A stretch of 64,000 bases of DNA, taken from contig NC_090131.1 of the NCBI RefSeq assembly GCF_040581485.1, positions 15,829,501 to 15,893,500 on the forward strand. Reading direction: 5' to 3'. Below, one piece after another: positions 48,201 to 60,300 of the stretch; the stretch's first letter is position 1, and each line of letters opens with the position of its first letter. Under the pieces are notes generated by a model. That model was given only the letters and a program-made list of their open reading frames with translations. It did no database searches and was not told the origin of the DNA. The DNA is from Linepithema humile. Lineage: Eukaryota; Arthropoda; Insecta; Hymenoptera; Formicidae. The translations under genes and the position numbers were made by a program.

Positions 48201-51200
48201 AAAGTATTAAAATATGCATATCAAGAGAACTCCAGAAATTAAACAGAATTAATACATTAGTTATCTGAATAATTAAAAAAAATATTGTCAGAGTTATACG
48301 ATAACAGTACTTTGCATTATATTTTTGAATGGGGAATAACGAAAAATCGTTATTCCGTCCAACGATAAGCGATTTCAATGAAGTGATTTCGTAATAAATC
48401 CTTTTCACCACGTGAAACATTGCCGCGCGCAAGTGCACGCAGCAGAAATCGGAATTTGTATCGTACGATACGCCGCTTTCATACAGCACAGGAAGATTTG
48501 GATTCAGAGCGGAAATTCGAGGTACTCTTACGCTGTTCCCACATGAAGCTTACGTTATGTTTTTCGCGAGAAAGGTTGGCGGAAACTGGGAGGCGAGAGA
48601 GCAATCCGGTGTTGGAATTTAAATCGAATCGTCTTGTTCCGACAGCACTGAATTTCTCAGATTTAATCTTCAGACAAATGTGACACAGGAAGATAAAAAC
48701 GAGAACTGGCACGGCAAATGATCTCTCGCGGAGTGAACGATAGCAAACGCTTGGGGAGAGAACATCTGTGTATTTGTATTATAACTTCGGTAATTCCATT
48801 GGGAGTTTTTATGACAGCTCAAAATTAAAAAAAAAAAAAAAAGGGAACATGATCGCGTCGTTGCAGAGAATTCTAGGCAAATGTTTCTCCGAGTGTTTTA
48901 TCGATCAGAAAAATTTACGACTTAAATTATTAAGCTGTAACGGTTCCACCGGCGCAGCTTATCTCGCCTCATAATTATTAACCACGATAAGAATCGTCAT
49001 ACATAGCATAAAATGGAGCAGTAGATTTTGTAGTGTCCAATGTTGGGGAGCTTCGGAATCTTTTTCTTCATCGCAATTAACAATATTGTTTCAGAGAATT
49101 TTAGATATTCCAAATAAATATTCGCGACATCTCTTCTTTTGAAAATTGCGTGGCGGATGATCACGGGAACAAAGAAGCTCGAAATTTAATCTAGATGAGA
49201 CGAGGGCTGCTTCCGCACTTCTCTATCTGTCTGCTCTTCCGTGTTATGTACTTCCGAAGCAAAGGGGTCGGTTTGACCGAGCGTAAATAGGGTCAACGGC
49301 AAGGCAACATCCGTTCGACCCTCTGTCTCATTCCGGATGATGGTCTAGGGGAGATGAAGACCGAATCGTGGATGTCTGCGCTGCCTCCTCTTTCGAGATA
49401 TTGGATCTGTGCAAGGGATGAAAGGCATTCCTCGCGGAATGCTCCCGTTATCCGTCGGACAGGCAGCATGCACGTCGGTCTCTGTTTCCTGATGAAAGGC
49501 CGGACTGCTGGATTTCTCGTCGATGCGTTTCATCGATAGTGATCCCGCAGGAATCTATTACACGCTCGCAAATTGAACGGGGATATTCGGCAGTTTATGA
49601 ATGATTCTGTAAAGACCGAGAAATGTTTCCGTATAATTGTCTCTTCTTAATAAATCGTAATTTGGAGTAATTCTGCTTCAGAGGTCGCACGCGATATAAA
49701 TAAAATGTAAGCCGGTTAGAATATCATGAAAAATTTTTTTTTTTTTACTTATTTCCCCTATAAATCGATGATAAAACATCTCGAAAGATTTAAAAAGGCA
49801 ATTTTAGTCCTACTTTATTTTTATACGTTGGAGTTTATAAAAAAATGAGTAATCATAGATTTTTCGATATTCTAGCGTTGCAGGATGAGCGAGAGAGGAT
49901 TTTGCATAATCAGATTAATTTATGCGACATCCCGCATAAAATCTTGTCTTTTTTAAACTGGTCGCGGCGAAAAGAAAATGTGATTACGTTAAATAGAATC
50001 TATGGAATTTTCATAGCACACTTTTAATCAATGTATGTAATGCCTATGAGATGTACATATTTGATAATCGAACATATATTTTATTGAGAAATTTATTGTT
50101 TTAAATGTTTTCTCACTTTTGAAATAAAATCAATTATTAATATATTTATTATAATTTTTAATTTTATTTGACAGTATGTGCACAAATAAGGAATATTTTA
50201 ATACTTCATTTTTCTCCATAACTTATATCACTATTTTTCATTTAAAAACTCGTATATCGAGTTATTTATTTCTATTGGAGTACATATTATGAAATTGCGT
50301 CGATAGATTTCAATAGGATTTCCAATGAATGGCTTCTGTTATGATTAATTAGCATTGAGTATATGATAAAATTTTTTCCCGAGCAATAAATTCACAATGC
50401 TTATTAAGGATGTGCTAATGACGTAACCATGAAATGTGACCAGAACCAATTTGTTCAATTTTCGTCGTGCAATCACGTTCTATCGTTTGACTGTTTCAAC
50501 ATTCACCGCAATACATTTTGTTCCATTTTGTTTGAGTGCAACGAAACGTTTAAACAAAATCTCGATTAACATGAGGTTAAGCGTAGTCATATTGTGGTTA
50601 CAGCTGCCTCTACATTGAATTATTGTTAAACCAAATTTTGGATAACTAAAACAAAATTTGTAATAAAAATCCTATTTTATTTGAATTTAATGTTGTCGAA
50701 AATCTAAATTGCTATTCAATATTTTCTACGTTTCTCCATAAAAAAATACACTTTTGCAATAACGAACAAATAAATTAAAAATAAATATATATTGTGTAGG
50801 CCTTGTGTGCATTGAACAATGAATAAATTTGCATTATCATAAAAATAAATTAATAAATATAATGAATAGATTATGATAAAAATAAATTAAAAATTGTTAT
50901 TTGTTTAATAAATTAACTGAGATAATTTATGATGATAAATTTGTAACATACGCTAAAGCATGATCTTGTTGCAATGCAGCTCGAATGAATCAGCTATCGG
51001 ACAAAGTTATATAGCTGAGATAACCGGCAAACAATAAATACGGGAGCAAGCGCTAACAAACGGTATTTCACTGTTTCTCATACTGATACGTCGGACGCAT
51101 GACGATGTTGGTTTCAGATATTTCCCTCATAAATTTGTTTGCGAAAATGTAATTTGCGGATGATACCGCACCTGGACGCAGTATGAATTTTCATTAAGTT

Positions 51201-53081
51201 AGCCACCTCAAATGCCCAGGATACGTTGCGTGGATATTCTGTAGGTCTCTCCAGAGTATTGCGTGATGAAAAGACGCCTTTAGCGACCATAGGTTGCATA
51301 GGATATGAATAATGGCGTAGAGTGACCGTGAAGCTACTGTCATACGTAACGATACAAGTATAAATATTTAATAGGTTTTGAAAATGGCCCAATTTGCTTT
51401 GTCTATTTTTCTAACTTACATTATCGTTGAATAATCCTTTGTCCTCGAGCCACTAGCTTTTGCTACGCTCGAACCGATATCAATCGAGACACGTAAGCTG
51501 AAAGTGTCGCGTGAAAGAACTCCTTATATATTCTATGATCTGCATTTAGTGATGACTTCGGCAGTAATAGTTAACTATCTACGTACATATTACAAATTCC
51601 TGCTATTATGCGCATAATAAGAGATTCCTACGTTGCAAGTTCTGATGCATTATACATCACAATTCGTATGCATCTTATTTTTGAAGCGTTATTGGAAGCC
51701 ACCAATCGTTTTACATGCGTTAAGGATAGATTACAGTTTGTTTGTTGGCAGTTTGTTGAGAAGACTTATTTATTCGCGTATAAAGTTTACACGTTTAAAC
51801 GCATAAACGATATCTCGGAGACAAAATTACTATCTTACGAATTATTTTAAGATCACGTATATATCAACGATATGAAAATTGTTTGAATTTTATCGATTAA
51901 ATAAGTCGATAATACGACGTTTTGATTGCTTTTTAGTTTATTGACGAAATCGAGTAAGATCGACTGAAAAAAAATATAGTGCAATGAGCATTGCACGTAG
52001 AAAGCAAGCAAGCGTTACTACGTGGAGGCAAGTAGATATCATGCAACATAGATGACTGGTAAGACATGTGAGCAGCTTGAACTGTTGGTTAAACCCCGAA
52101 GGCTTTCATGTTTCGCGAACAAGTACGCTAGTCACTCTTTTACTCGTTGCTCAATAGAAAACGTTGTATGTGAGGTGCCGCGAGGTCGATTCCATCGAAT
52201 ATTCCAGTTTGATAAAATGTAAAATGTTATTCCCATACGATTCTTGAATAAATCGAGAAAGAGAAAAGTTGCCTTGCACGGTATAGGATTTTTACATACT
52301 TATATGTGTACACACAGTTGTTAAACGTAAGATTGTCGCGAGCGAATATTAATTTCTACGTGACGTCATCATCGTCGTCCACGTAAATATAGAGTATAAT
52401 GAATCGAGTAATTTAACTGATGTCCATTTAACGTACTCATCAGACTTAATCCTTTTAATTCGTACCGTGACTATCATATTGCAGATTACATTATTTTAAT
52501 TTTATCCGAGAATAGATATATGAGTAATATAAGACATATTAAGCGTACAATTCTAACTTTTTACTTTCCATCTTTCAGTTTTATTAAAAAAAAAAGAGCG
52601 TTTAATCCAAAGAATATAATTATTACTCATATATTATTTTTGAGGCAAACTCTTGAATTATGCTGTACCTATATAAAAATATCTAACATCCATCTTCTGC
52701 GATACATCATAGCGAGTTATTATAATAACTTTTACATTGATAAAGCTGGAAATGTACCTAGTGCAAATTTGACGCCGGTCCAGGCTTGCCTCACGTAGTT
52801 GATTAATCTCCTGTAGAGAGGTCTTGGTGGCCTCTTCGTAGAAGTCCCTTCTTCTTCATCCGAGTCGTTATCCAGCGTTCCCGGTGGCGGGCCCACGCCC
52901 GTCAGGGTGCCAGCCTGGTTCCTTTCACCAAGGATGTTCACGACCTCCCGCAGCTCAGGCGCGACGCCCTGCAGTCCTGGTGCGTAATTTGCGGGGGCGA
53001 CGCCGGAACCGAACAGGCTCGCGCCGCCCCCGCGGCCTCTGCCGCGTCCACGACTTCCGCGACCCCAGACAGTGCCACTGC
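23757..53081 (-). CDS. KCNIP: Kv-channel-interacting protein (KChIP), five coding exons, N-terminus incomplete
   Basis: A neuronal calcium sensor family protein. KChIPs bind the cytoplasmic N-terminus of Kv4/Shal channels and tune A-type potassium current in a calcium-dependent way. Coding pieces in gene order are 53081-52758, 45991-45803, 40778-40705, 31082-30870 and 23867-23757. All junctions are GT-AG and the phases (1, 1, 0, 0) agree, so the frame is continuous across introns of about 6.8, 5.0, 9.6 and 7.0 kb. The core (about 195 residues) has a degenerate EF1 with the family's CP residues, EF2 DQDHSGLLSFED, EF3 DINGDGCITREE and EF4 DGNRDGVVTLSE, the last two fully canonical. It ends AALDTAF at TGA 23757-23759. 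The N-terminal exon adds about 108 residues and contains no Met, so translation must begin in an unseen exon upstream. Likely orthologous to Drosophila CG5890. Alternative N-termini, common in KChIPs, are expected but not shown. Confidence 0.88.
25621..25795 (+). CDS. Candidate terminal exon of an unidentified plus-strand gene
   Basis: A good acceptor, TTCTATTATTCTTCATATTCTAG, ends at about 25620. The open frame that follows runs to TGA at 25790-25792. It is about 57 codons, much less AT-rich than its surroundings, and rich in Trp and charged residues (DITWERF, NWQGSPF, KQWDGF), unlike chance frames in AT-rich DNA. I do not recognise the protein. It sits inside a KChIP intron on the opposite strand. 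It may be the end of a nested gene, a gene fragment left by a duplication, or a chance exon-like segment. Confidence 0.35.
26990..27420 (+). repeat. Diverged AT-rich repeat, copy 1
   Basis: Two blocks recur at 28420-28740. One has TTTGGAATTAAATTATATTG and ATTTATATAATTAAATCTAAG (27320-27375 here, 28455-28515 there). The other follows ATAATATTTAAT-like sequence (about 27000-27180 here, 28530-28740 there). The block order is reversed between copies. Confidence 0.5.
27834..27990 (+). mobile_element. Fragment of an ACAGGGTGT-type element
   Basis: ATATACAGGGTGTCTGAAAA matches the terminus seen at 12429 over its first 14 bases. The far end is not identified. Confidence 0.3.
28020..28164 (+). promoter_or_regulatory. 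GC-rich segment ending at a splice donor
   Basis: A CpG-rich island in AT-rich DNA, ending GACGATATG|GTAAGTAAT, a strong donor (intron from 28161). It looks like a small first exon or promoter-proximal sequence of a plus-strand transcript inside the KChIP intron. No protein similarity is visible in the frame (Arg-rich). Confidence 0.25.
28420..28740 (+). repeat. Diverged AT-rich repeat, copy 2
   Basis: Partner of 26990-27420; see that entry. Function unknown, probably an old element or local duplication. Confidence 0.5.
30147..30596 (-). CDS. Unrecognised 149-codon open frame in KChIP intron
   Basis: Minus-strand open frame with an ATG at 30594-30596 and stop at 30147. It is long for this base composition and contains a basic HRRRRKREQ run and eight cysteines, but no domain I can name. 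It is not bounded by obvious splice sites and lies between two KChIP exons on the same strand. It could be a chance frame, a small intronless gene, or retained element sequence. Confidence 0.2.
   Translation of the reverse strand: MYLFQTAKSVDNLFTLTKENELCESIYPRDRNEPFFLAAVTLLAADDNARNALVLFTYLHRRRRKREQPVLQRQFVQMTCCLSDISCALCQFDDKWSSRVSVFKCTGFAIELCKQAQLPLTQLCFFGNIRNKYRNISGTTKYVDIPILK
30870..31082 (-). CDS. KCNIP: KChIP exon with EF3
   Basis: 213 bases (71 codons), acceptor TTATGTGTTCCAG above 31082 and donor TTTCAG|GTACGA (intron from 30869). Begins DFVTGLSILSRGSIDEKL, the helix after EF2, followed by WTFSLYDINGDGCITREE (EF3) and the EF3-EF4 linker ending VDRMFQ. This is the most strongly conserved part of the family. 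Confidence 0.93.
33839..33880. repeat. (GT)n followed by an 18-base G run
   Basis: About 12 GT units with one GTAT interruption, then 18 consecutive G (33863-33880). Confidence 0.95.
34303..34331. repeat. (TAA)n microsatellite
   Basis: About nine TAA units. Confidence 0.95.
36247..36288. repeat. (TA)n microsatellite
   Basis: About 21 uninterrupted TA units. It drives two overlapping spurious YIYIYI frames on opposite strands. Confidence 0.95.
40061..40093. repeat. (GT)n microsatellite
   Basis: Imperfect GT repeat with GC and AT interruptions. Confidence 0.9.
40705..40778 (-). CDS. KCNIP: KChIP exon with EF2
   Basis: 74 bases, acceptor TTTCTTCTAG and donor TTCGAG|GTAAGT (intron from 40704). 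With the G carried over from the previous exon it encodes Ala then NTSQYAHYVFNTLDQDHSGL and LSFE. The EF2 loop DQDHSGLLSFE-D ends in Asp rather than Glu at position 12, as in vertebrate KChIPs, which suits magnesium or weak calcium binding. Confidence 0.93.
40779..45802 (-). other. KChIP intron, 5.0 kb
   Basis: AT-rich. It contains a short 13-base-period repeat (TTTTAACAATA) at about 41690-41740 and a perfect 11-bp hairpin at 45141-45165. No gene recognised. Confidence 0.55.
45141..45165. repeat. Perfect 11-bp inverted repeat
   Basis: TTCCCACGGAA, three bases, then TTCCGTGGGAA. Could form a stable hairpin or a dimeric protein site; role unknown. Confidence 0.8.
45803..45991 (-). CDS. KCNIP: KChIP exon with EF1
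   Basis: 189 bases, acceptor TTTGCTTCGCAG and donor CAAGGAG|GTGAGG (intron from 45802). It encodes an acidic linker (SEYEEEQTPRYRPDSL), the RFTEAELKRIYRGFKAECP helix with the family's CP motif that disables EF1, and VVREETFKCIYSQFFPQG leading to EF2. An open frame of 130 codons on the opposite strand over the same bases is a shadow. Confidence 0.93.
45992..52757 (-). other. KChIP intron, 6.8 kb
   Basis: AT-rich with an A16 run at 48827-48842. Alternative first exons, known in KChIP genes, could lie here, but none could be identified by eye. Confidence 0.55.
52758..53081 (-). CDS. KCNIP: KChIP N-terminal exon (variable region)
   Basis: Ends at donor GCACTAG|GTACAT in phase 1, which joins correctly to the EF1 exon (codon GAC). 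Reading backward, it encodes a basic aromatic helix (PLYRRLINYVRQAWTGVKFA), an acidic stretch (DNDSDEEEG), a Gly/Pro linker and a Gly/Arg run (GRGSRGRGRGGG). An in-frame TAA lies just upstream of the proposed acceptor. There is no ATG, so this is not the first coding exon. Two acceptors are possible, AAG ending 53082 (fits phase 1 from upstream) and CAG ending 53078 (phase 2); the upstream edge is therefore uncertain. Such N-terminal regions set membrane targeting and channel effects in KChIPs. Confidence 0.75.
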
Positions 53082-54044
53082 CTTCGAGAATTTACGACGT
53101 GATCAGATTTCGATGCCTTGGTTCAGTAGTTTGTAGATTTTTTTATACAAGCGATGCATCTTGATTAGTTTTTATAAGCAATATTATATTCCGGTCATTT
53201 TTTTACAATGGCTTGCGTTGCAGATTCTAATTTCATGGCTTATAGCATATTAATGTCACTTTCTGTAATCTAAATTTCTGGCCATTCTAAGACGCCTGAA
53301 ATTATTTAATGTAATTACGAATTCGTAATTGAATTTATTCACTTCTTAATTGAGTTATGACTTTCGCGCTTGAAGAATTTATGGTATGGAGATAGAAGGA
53401 AGACTGTTACGTAATGTATAGACGTCCACAAGAGTGCCGTTAGTTTTAAATATACAATATAATGCGAATATCTGTCATGTTTTGCGCATGGATTATTAAG
53501 TAGAGAATTGAAGAGAGTTCAAAATTTTTTAGCAGTGAGGAGATTTAGCTTCCACTTTCTTGGAAAGTTTTCGTTTTAGAAAAATAGAACGTCGTTTGTG
53601 ATATTTCTGGGCCAGTTTAAGTAAATTTACAAGCAATTATTATCATTAATTGATATTTTATGTCATTTCATTATTGTTATGTTAATATGCCACTTATAAG
53701 ACCAAATTTTTCCTGATTAACTTGATTTGAATAAAAAACTTAATAAATAATAAAATTCTTTATTTAATTAAGAAGTGAAAACCAAATACTATTTGAATAT
53801 TAAACAGAATACTATAAGTCACAGAGAGCTATTAAAGTTATGAAAATCGTAAAAGTATTGCTTAAGAATTTAGTTTCTTAATTGACTTTATTTGAATCAA
53901 AACTAGCATCAAAATGCATACGAAACTTTTAAGACGCTAAATTGACAAACGCAAATATACTTCTGCAGATACTTCTATTATCGTAACACGGAATATCACT
54001 TCTCATAACTTTTCCACGCTTCAATCGCGCTAGAACGCCGGTAC
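53082..54044. other. AT-rich segment upstream of the KChIP N-terminal exon
   Basis: No coding frame recognised. If the segment at 54045-54367 is an exon, this would be a 963-base intron. Confidence 0.35.
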
Positions 54045-54367
54045 CTTGGCGTTTTTTATAGGAGGGGAGCCCCACCACGGGGCCGCAACCTCCCGCGCTT
54101 CCTGCGACAGAGGAGCTGATGGTGGCAAGACAGGGAACACCCCGACCGCCACCTGTACGACGTTCCAAATCACGGCGTCTGCAACCTCCTCCGCCCCCAC
54201 CGCCACCGCCACCCCCAGCGGACAACACCACGACGGACCCAGAGGTACGTTCGCACGGCCCTCTTCCCGCGAAGCCCTTTTCACTCGGCGAGGGCCTTGC
54301 TCGTTTACGTCGCCGGAATCGCCGCAGGCTTCTTCGGGGAACTCTGTAAGACGTTTCGTAGGGCTGT
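54045..54367 (-). other. GC-rich open segment, possible upstream KChIP exon or 5' UTR
   Basis: Much GC-richer than its surroundings, with open frames on both strands. On the minus strand one frame is Gly-rich (VLSAGGGG...) and reaches a donor CGCCAAG|GTACCG (intron from 54044) in phase 1, matching the AAG acceptor option of the 53081 exon. The frame is open up to a TGA at about 54367 but has no ATG and no strong acceptor. The plus strand encodes a poly-Pro run from the same bases. It may be coding, untranslated leader or promoter. Confidence 0.25.
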
Positions 54368-57300
54368 CACCCTCATTTACGCAACTCTCTTTCTTAACTT
54401 TTCATTTTTATTGACATTGCTTTCAGCTCGCCTTTTATGACTACTCTTTCACGCGTGTCACGTACGATTCCATCTTTTCCGCGAGTAACTTTACCTCCAC
54501 GCTAACTTTACGTGCCATATATTTTGTTATATATTTCTATAAATTTTTTTATAAATATCGTATTATGTTAATATTATAGGCAATAGTATTTGTGATTATA
54601 TCACGTATTCTTGCTGAAGTACGTGCATTGTGTTGAGAGATACGATGAAATCATTCTATACATAAATTGGTTAAAATTCTAGTAAACACAGTACGCCGGA
54701 CTGGCCAGTTTTACAATAGAATAGCGTATTGTACAGATTCTTTGTTCGCTTCGCTGGCGATTCTTGCCACCATCGATTTCTCAATAGAAACTGTGCATAC
54801 AGAAGCGCAGTGTCAGCAAATTTCTTGCTTTTTCCGCACGTTTCGTCTGCTACCGCCAAAAGCGAACTTTCCAGCCGGATACACCTGTATCCTCAAAGTT
54901 CACGCCAAATGGTCGAAATTTACAAGGATCTTTTAGAAACGGATGCACCTTTTTGCGATTTTATTCACGACAATTTCAATGCACAATTCTTATTGCAAAA
55001 ATCTCCCCGTTTGATGCAAAAATCTAAGGAGTGTGTTATACGACTTAATGTAATACGCAATAACTGAATAACTTAACAAATGCAGAGTATTGATTGAGGA
55101 TAATGTTGTCTAAAGAGTTGCAAATAATTTTATCAAAGTAACATTATCAAGATTCGTGCAATTATATTCGTGCAAATATATTGCATCCAATACACATCAA
55201 TTTCGTCTGGAAAAGGTTTGAAATCAAATATATTCAAAGGAAGGATTTCAACCGGAAATTCTATCAAATGCTCACCCTGACACGTGTTTAAACACTGCAA
55301 ATACAGCGCTTATTCCCTTCAGGAATAAAAGATTCAGATCAAGTCCCACGATAGGATATCCGTTTGTCCGACTGTGATGACCCACGATTTATTTAGTAGT
55401 CGACAAATTATTCATTCAATGTTATCCTAGTTTGTCTCGACCCGTTTTTTTATCGTGCAGGGAGCAATAAGCCCTTTTCTCATTTCCCCCCTCTCATCGA
55501 CGTGAGGCCCTGGGCGAGATCATGCTTGTTCTCGAAAATCGTAGTCGATTAGTGTGTTGTGAGTTCGGTTGTGTTAGTATCTGAAACAGGCAAAGAAGAA
55601 ACACATGCATTAGTTGTGTTTGTGCACGAAATTATGGTAGTTGAGTAGTACATGGGTTGCGTAAGAAAGACAGGTAAAAAGAGAGTTGGCAAGAAAGTGC
55701 AATTTTGGGATGCGCACGTATTGATTTTCATAAAATCAATATTTTATTAAGATTTGGAAGGCGAGATACATTTATGCATGTGAGTGTTCGCCGTTCGAGT
55801 TACATAAAAATTCAAATATACGTACGGTATTTTCATTATTTGCTTAAAAAATGCTACTGAATTTTATTATGTTTAAATATTATAGTAAATTTGACTGTTC
55901 TTTTACACAATTCATAATTTTTACCGGAATAATCACAGAAATTAGCTTCTTCACTTCCGGCATTGAATCAATTGAGGTCAGGTCAAAGAGGAATTAAGAG
56001 GTAATGAGTCCATTTTTCTGGATTTAATACGTATTCCTTAACGACTGTCGATAAATTCACGTAACCAAGCGTTCGAATTGTCTGGATAGAATCAGTAATA
56101 TATAGAATTCGATGTAGCGCGTTCTACCACAATTGCCTCTTTGTCTTAACTGGAATCTAACAATTGATCACACAGCGTGCCGACAATTAGCAATAGCACC
56201 AATTTCAGAAATTTACGTCGATGTACTTTGTGCACTTTGCAGTCGTTACAATCCTACTTCTAAGTTCACAAACATACCCAACCGTTGTAAGTGAGGGCGA
56301 TAAAATGGCTATTAGATCACCCGTAAAGCTACTTGTCTTGCTCGAGCGAAGTTTCTTCGAAATTACTGCGAACCAAAGAACTTTCAAGTTACGTATACTT
56401 CGTATGCACATGTGAGTTCTCTCGACTGCAATGAAGAAACGATCACGGACGTGCAGAGATAAAGGGAGGCGACGAATATCATAATTTACAAGAGATTTGC
56501 TGAGATAAGATGGAAATTGTAAAGAATTGATTATGCCATTTGTGACATAAAAGAAAGAAGTTAAACGCATTTGATAAGAATTTATTGCATTTTATGAATG
56601 TTCTTAAAATAATTGCATGCAGTCGTTTTCATGTATGTGCAATAACGTATTTGTTGAATAAATAATCAAAATTTCGCATATATTGCGATAGCAACGCTTA
56701 CAACATCGTTAATAAAAGTTATTGAAACTCGGCAGTGCAATCGACTCGAAGTTGATAAAACCGTAATCAATTTTACGTTATTATCAAGTAGACGATGGCA
56801 ACTGTGCTCGGTATCGTCATAACTCTTCGCGATACCGCGAATGAAAGAGAAAAGTGCAAAATGAGAATAAGTCCGTAGGTTCGGGATAAAGTTTCGCGAG
56901 TTTGAAAATTTCCGAAGAAAAAGTAGCTAAGAGAAGAAAAGAAATCTATCAAAGTCGTGCATTCCTTACCTAAAAATATAATTTATGTATGATTCAAATT
57001 CGGGTTGAAAGTAAGAATGGACTTATATTTTTGGGTACGTAAAAAAACCCAGGATTGATATTTATATCTGTAAGTTTTACGATCCTACTTGGGTTCCATC
57101 TTTTGTTATTTTCCACCCACAACACTGAGCAGAGTCCTAACTCAATAAAATATGATGACAGATACGTGCTCTTGTGATTCTACGGTTAGACGGGAAAGAT
57201 GATACGAATAAAAATGGATATATATATATAAAATACAAAAAAGATTAAATCTTGTATATAGACATGTTTACGCAAGCGCTTTATAAAAAATATATAATTT

Positions 57301-60300
57301 CGTAAGAATTATCACAAAAACGAAATTAAATCGATAAATTATACTACTTTTTTATAATGTTACAAAAAAAAAAGAAACATTAATTTATTTATATTACGTA
57401 CAACTCTGAAACTAATTAAGTTACATAGAATTTTGGAAACGTGAACAAACTGCATCATTTCTTTAATTTTTTTCTACATATTCCAAGTTTCATTCATATA
57501 CGTCAGGAGATTTAACGAGCAATTACGGCGTTTTTTATTTGCTGTCTTTGTAATAGGTTTCGTGACCTCGAGTTAGTTTAAGATGTGGTTGTGGTACACT
57601 TAAGTGACATAAGATAGAGCACCGACAAAGCTCTTGACATCGTTACATGGCTTAGTATTACCATGTTCATGTCACGAAACTACAGAGATAGCTTGTCTTT
57701 TAAAAAAAGAATCGTGTCTTTCATCGATTACGATTTATCTTTTTTAACCCCATATTTTATCTTCGTATATATCGTTTTTATCTCCGATTTAATCGAATGG
57801 CCTACGCTTACGTGGAATTTTAAGGATAGAATAAAATATGAAATCGCACCGTATTATACGTCGAGAAATAGATGTTTATATGTCAAAGCTTAAACTTTCA
57901 ACAATATTTTCTCATAAAAAATTGAGAAAATGTAAAATGCTATAGAAAATATTCTATTTACTTTTTTGACATTTTTTTTCATAAAAACATTTTATTTTAA
58001 AATAAAGTAAATAAGTAAAAAGGAGAATACAAATCTTCTTAAAAAAATAAAATAACGTTTAAAATAACGTTTAAAAAATAAGTTTATAACGACAAATCCA
58101 TTAAAATGACAGAATAAATATTAAAACGTCTATTATCATAACATCTTAGAAATAAAATGTGAAGTTTGTTTTAACATTTACTTATTAATATTTACATCAA
58201 TCATCAATATACATTAACAATAAAAGTGGCATATTTTGATAAAGTAGTATTACACAATTGAAAATGTATCTCTTGCATTTGATTTTATATCAAACTACCT
58301 CTATTGTATATCGTAACATTAACATTTTATTGCTAACCAAACAATTTATTGATCTAAAAAAAAGATCTTCCCTTGACGTTACAGACCGCACTGTCGTCCA
58401 AAATCTACTTTTATCCCTCAGGCAACCATCCCTTCATATTACTCCGTTACCCTTAAGTTTTACCTTACGACGATCTCGATTGGCTACTTTTCTTTCCTTC
58501 CAATTTTCGTCCTGGTTTCTTCGATGCTTTTCGACGAGGGTCTTGCTATGATTTTACGATCGCGTTGGGAAAATAAATCAAGAGGGAAATATAAAAGAAG
58601 GAAAGAGAAGCTAATTAAAGGACACTCATAAATAAATTAAAACACAAATTTTATTAACAGAATCCGAAAGTAATCTGCGATATCAAAGAAATGTGTAATT
58701 AATTATCAAGATATCGAATATCATATGGTATAAAATAATTTACAACACAGCTTAAAATTAAATTTTATTTTACGTGCTTATTTTTAAATTTATAATAAGA
58801 ATTTTATTTAATAATTCTGTATTAAATTGTTTTATTTAATTAAATTTTGCGCATATATCAATGTAAATTTTGTAATGCGTTCACGGGAGAATTTGTTGCA
58901 TATTTGTTAAAAACAGCGTAAAGTATGAAAATGCAAAAACATTTGCATCCTTGTAAGGGGATTACCTTACATGTCTCCGGATGAGACGATGTCAACGTAG
59001 TGCAACATTATCCCGACGTTCTCATGACATCAACGTATTACACGGACGTGCGTCCTCGTGTCAGATAATCCGAAATAGACTTAGTACCTATAGATCACAT
59101 CTCTTGCCGCGCCGCACGTTAGCCTGTCTACTCGCATTTCGGCGTGCCGCACCGGTCGTCACGATAAATCAGGCTTTAAACTCTCGAGCTTTATATACGT
59201 GTCGCGAACGAAGTCGACCCTGAGCAAGAACCAAACTTCTCCCCTGCGCGGAGGCCAAGTCAGGAAGACGACCCGCCACTTCCAACAAATCTTCCGCGAT
59301 CGTAACGGCTTTTGCAGGGTAGGTCCCGGCAGTGGATAGAGCAGGACGAGTAGGGCCTATAATTTTCAGCAGGCCTGTCTTGAAGAACACGAAGGTACCG
59401 CGCGTGTACCTTAGACTATACGATTTACATCGCAGATACGTCACGTGCATGCAAGTTGCGTCGTGCGCCGTAATGTTTCACTAAGTCGCTCGGCGACTTA
59501 CGTGCATAAATTAGTCCATCTCAAAACGCAAAGCGATTGGGTGAAATACATAGTCAACGTAGCGCGCCCGCACATATTCATCATCTTCAGCAAACACCAA
59601 TCGAATTTACCTTGAAAGAACCCTCGGGAAATGCGGGTATCAGTTGCCATTATCCTTCATCTATGCAATTTGCGGTCGCAAATAATTTATCTCGGAAACC
59701 GGTAAACTTCAAAGATAACTAATATATCTTTCTAACATTTTTTGTTAATATTATATAATTTACATTAAATTTCTTTATTACTTTACACAGATAAATATAA
59801 ATATAAATAATTGCAAAACACATCAATGATTAAATGAGAAACGAAGATTACATTTGAGTGTCCTATTTTTCCAATATATTATTAATTAATCTAAATGAAG
59901 AAAAGAAAGGAAATTGACTCTTGAAAATATAATTATAAGATAATTTATATGAATACTTACAAGATCAAAAATATATACTCATATAATGTGTTTTGTTTGA
60001 CAAATATATTATTCGATTAATTCAAATTTGGACAAGACGTTTGAATCACTGTCTACATCAATTCAATTTAGCAGCTCGTACATATCACGTACGATAGAAT
60101 CAGAAGGTAATCTTTGACAACCATACCTAGCTTAATAGATTGAACAGCTTTCCATCAGGGAATTGGAAATGCACAAAGCTTTACGAAGCAGTTCGAAGCT
60201 CAGTGAAGCTTCTACGTTGTCCCGCTGTCCATCAATGTACATGTATTCCACCTTCGTTTGCTACCGAAATTCACTTTGAGAAGGTAAAATCAATTTCATG

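Noticed and set aside
54119..54349. Poly-proline plus-strand frame
   Set aside because: Same bases give poly-Gly on the other strand. Nothing supports a plus-strand gene here.
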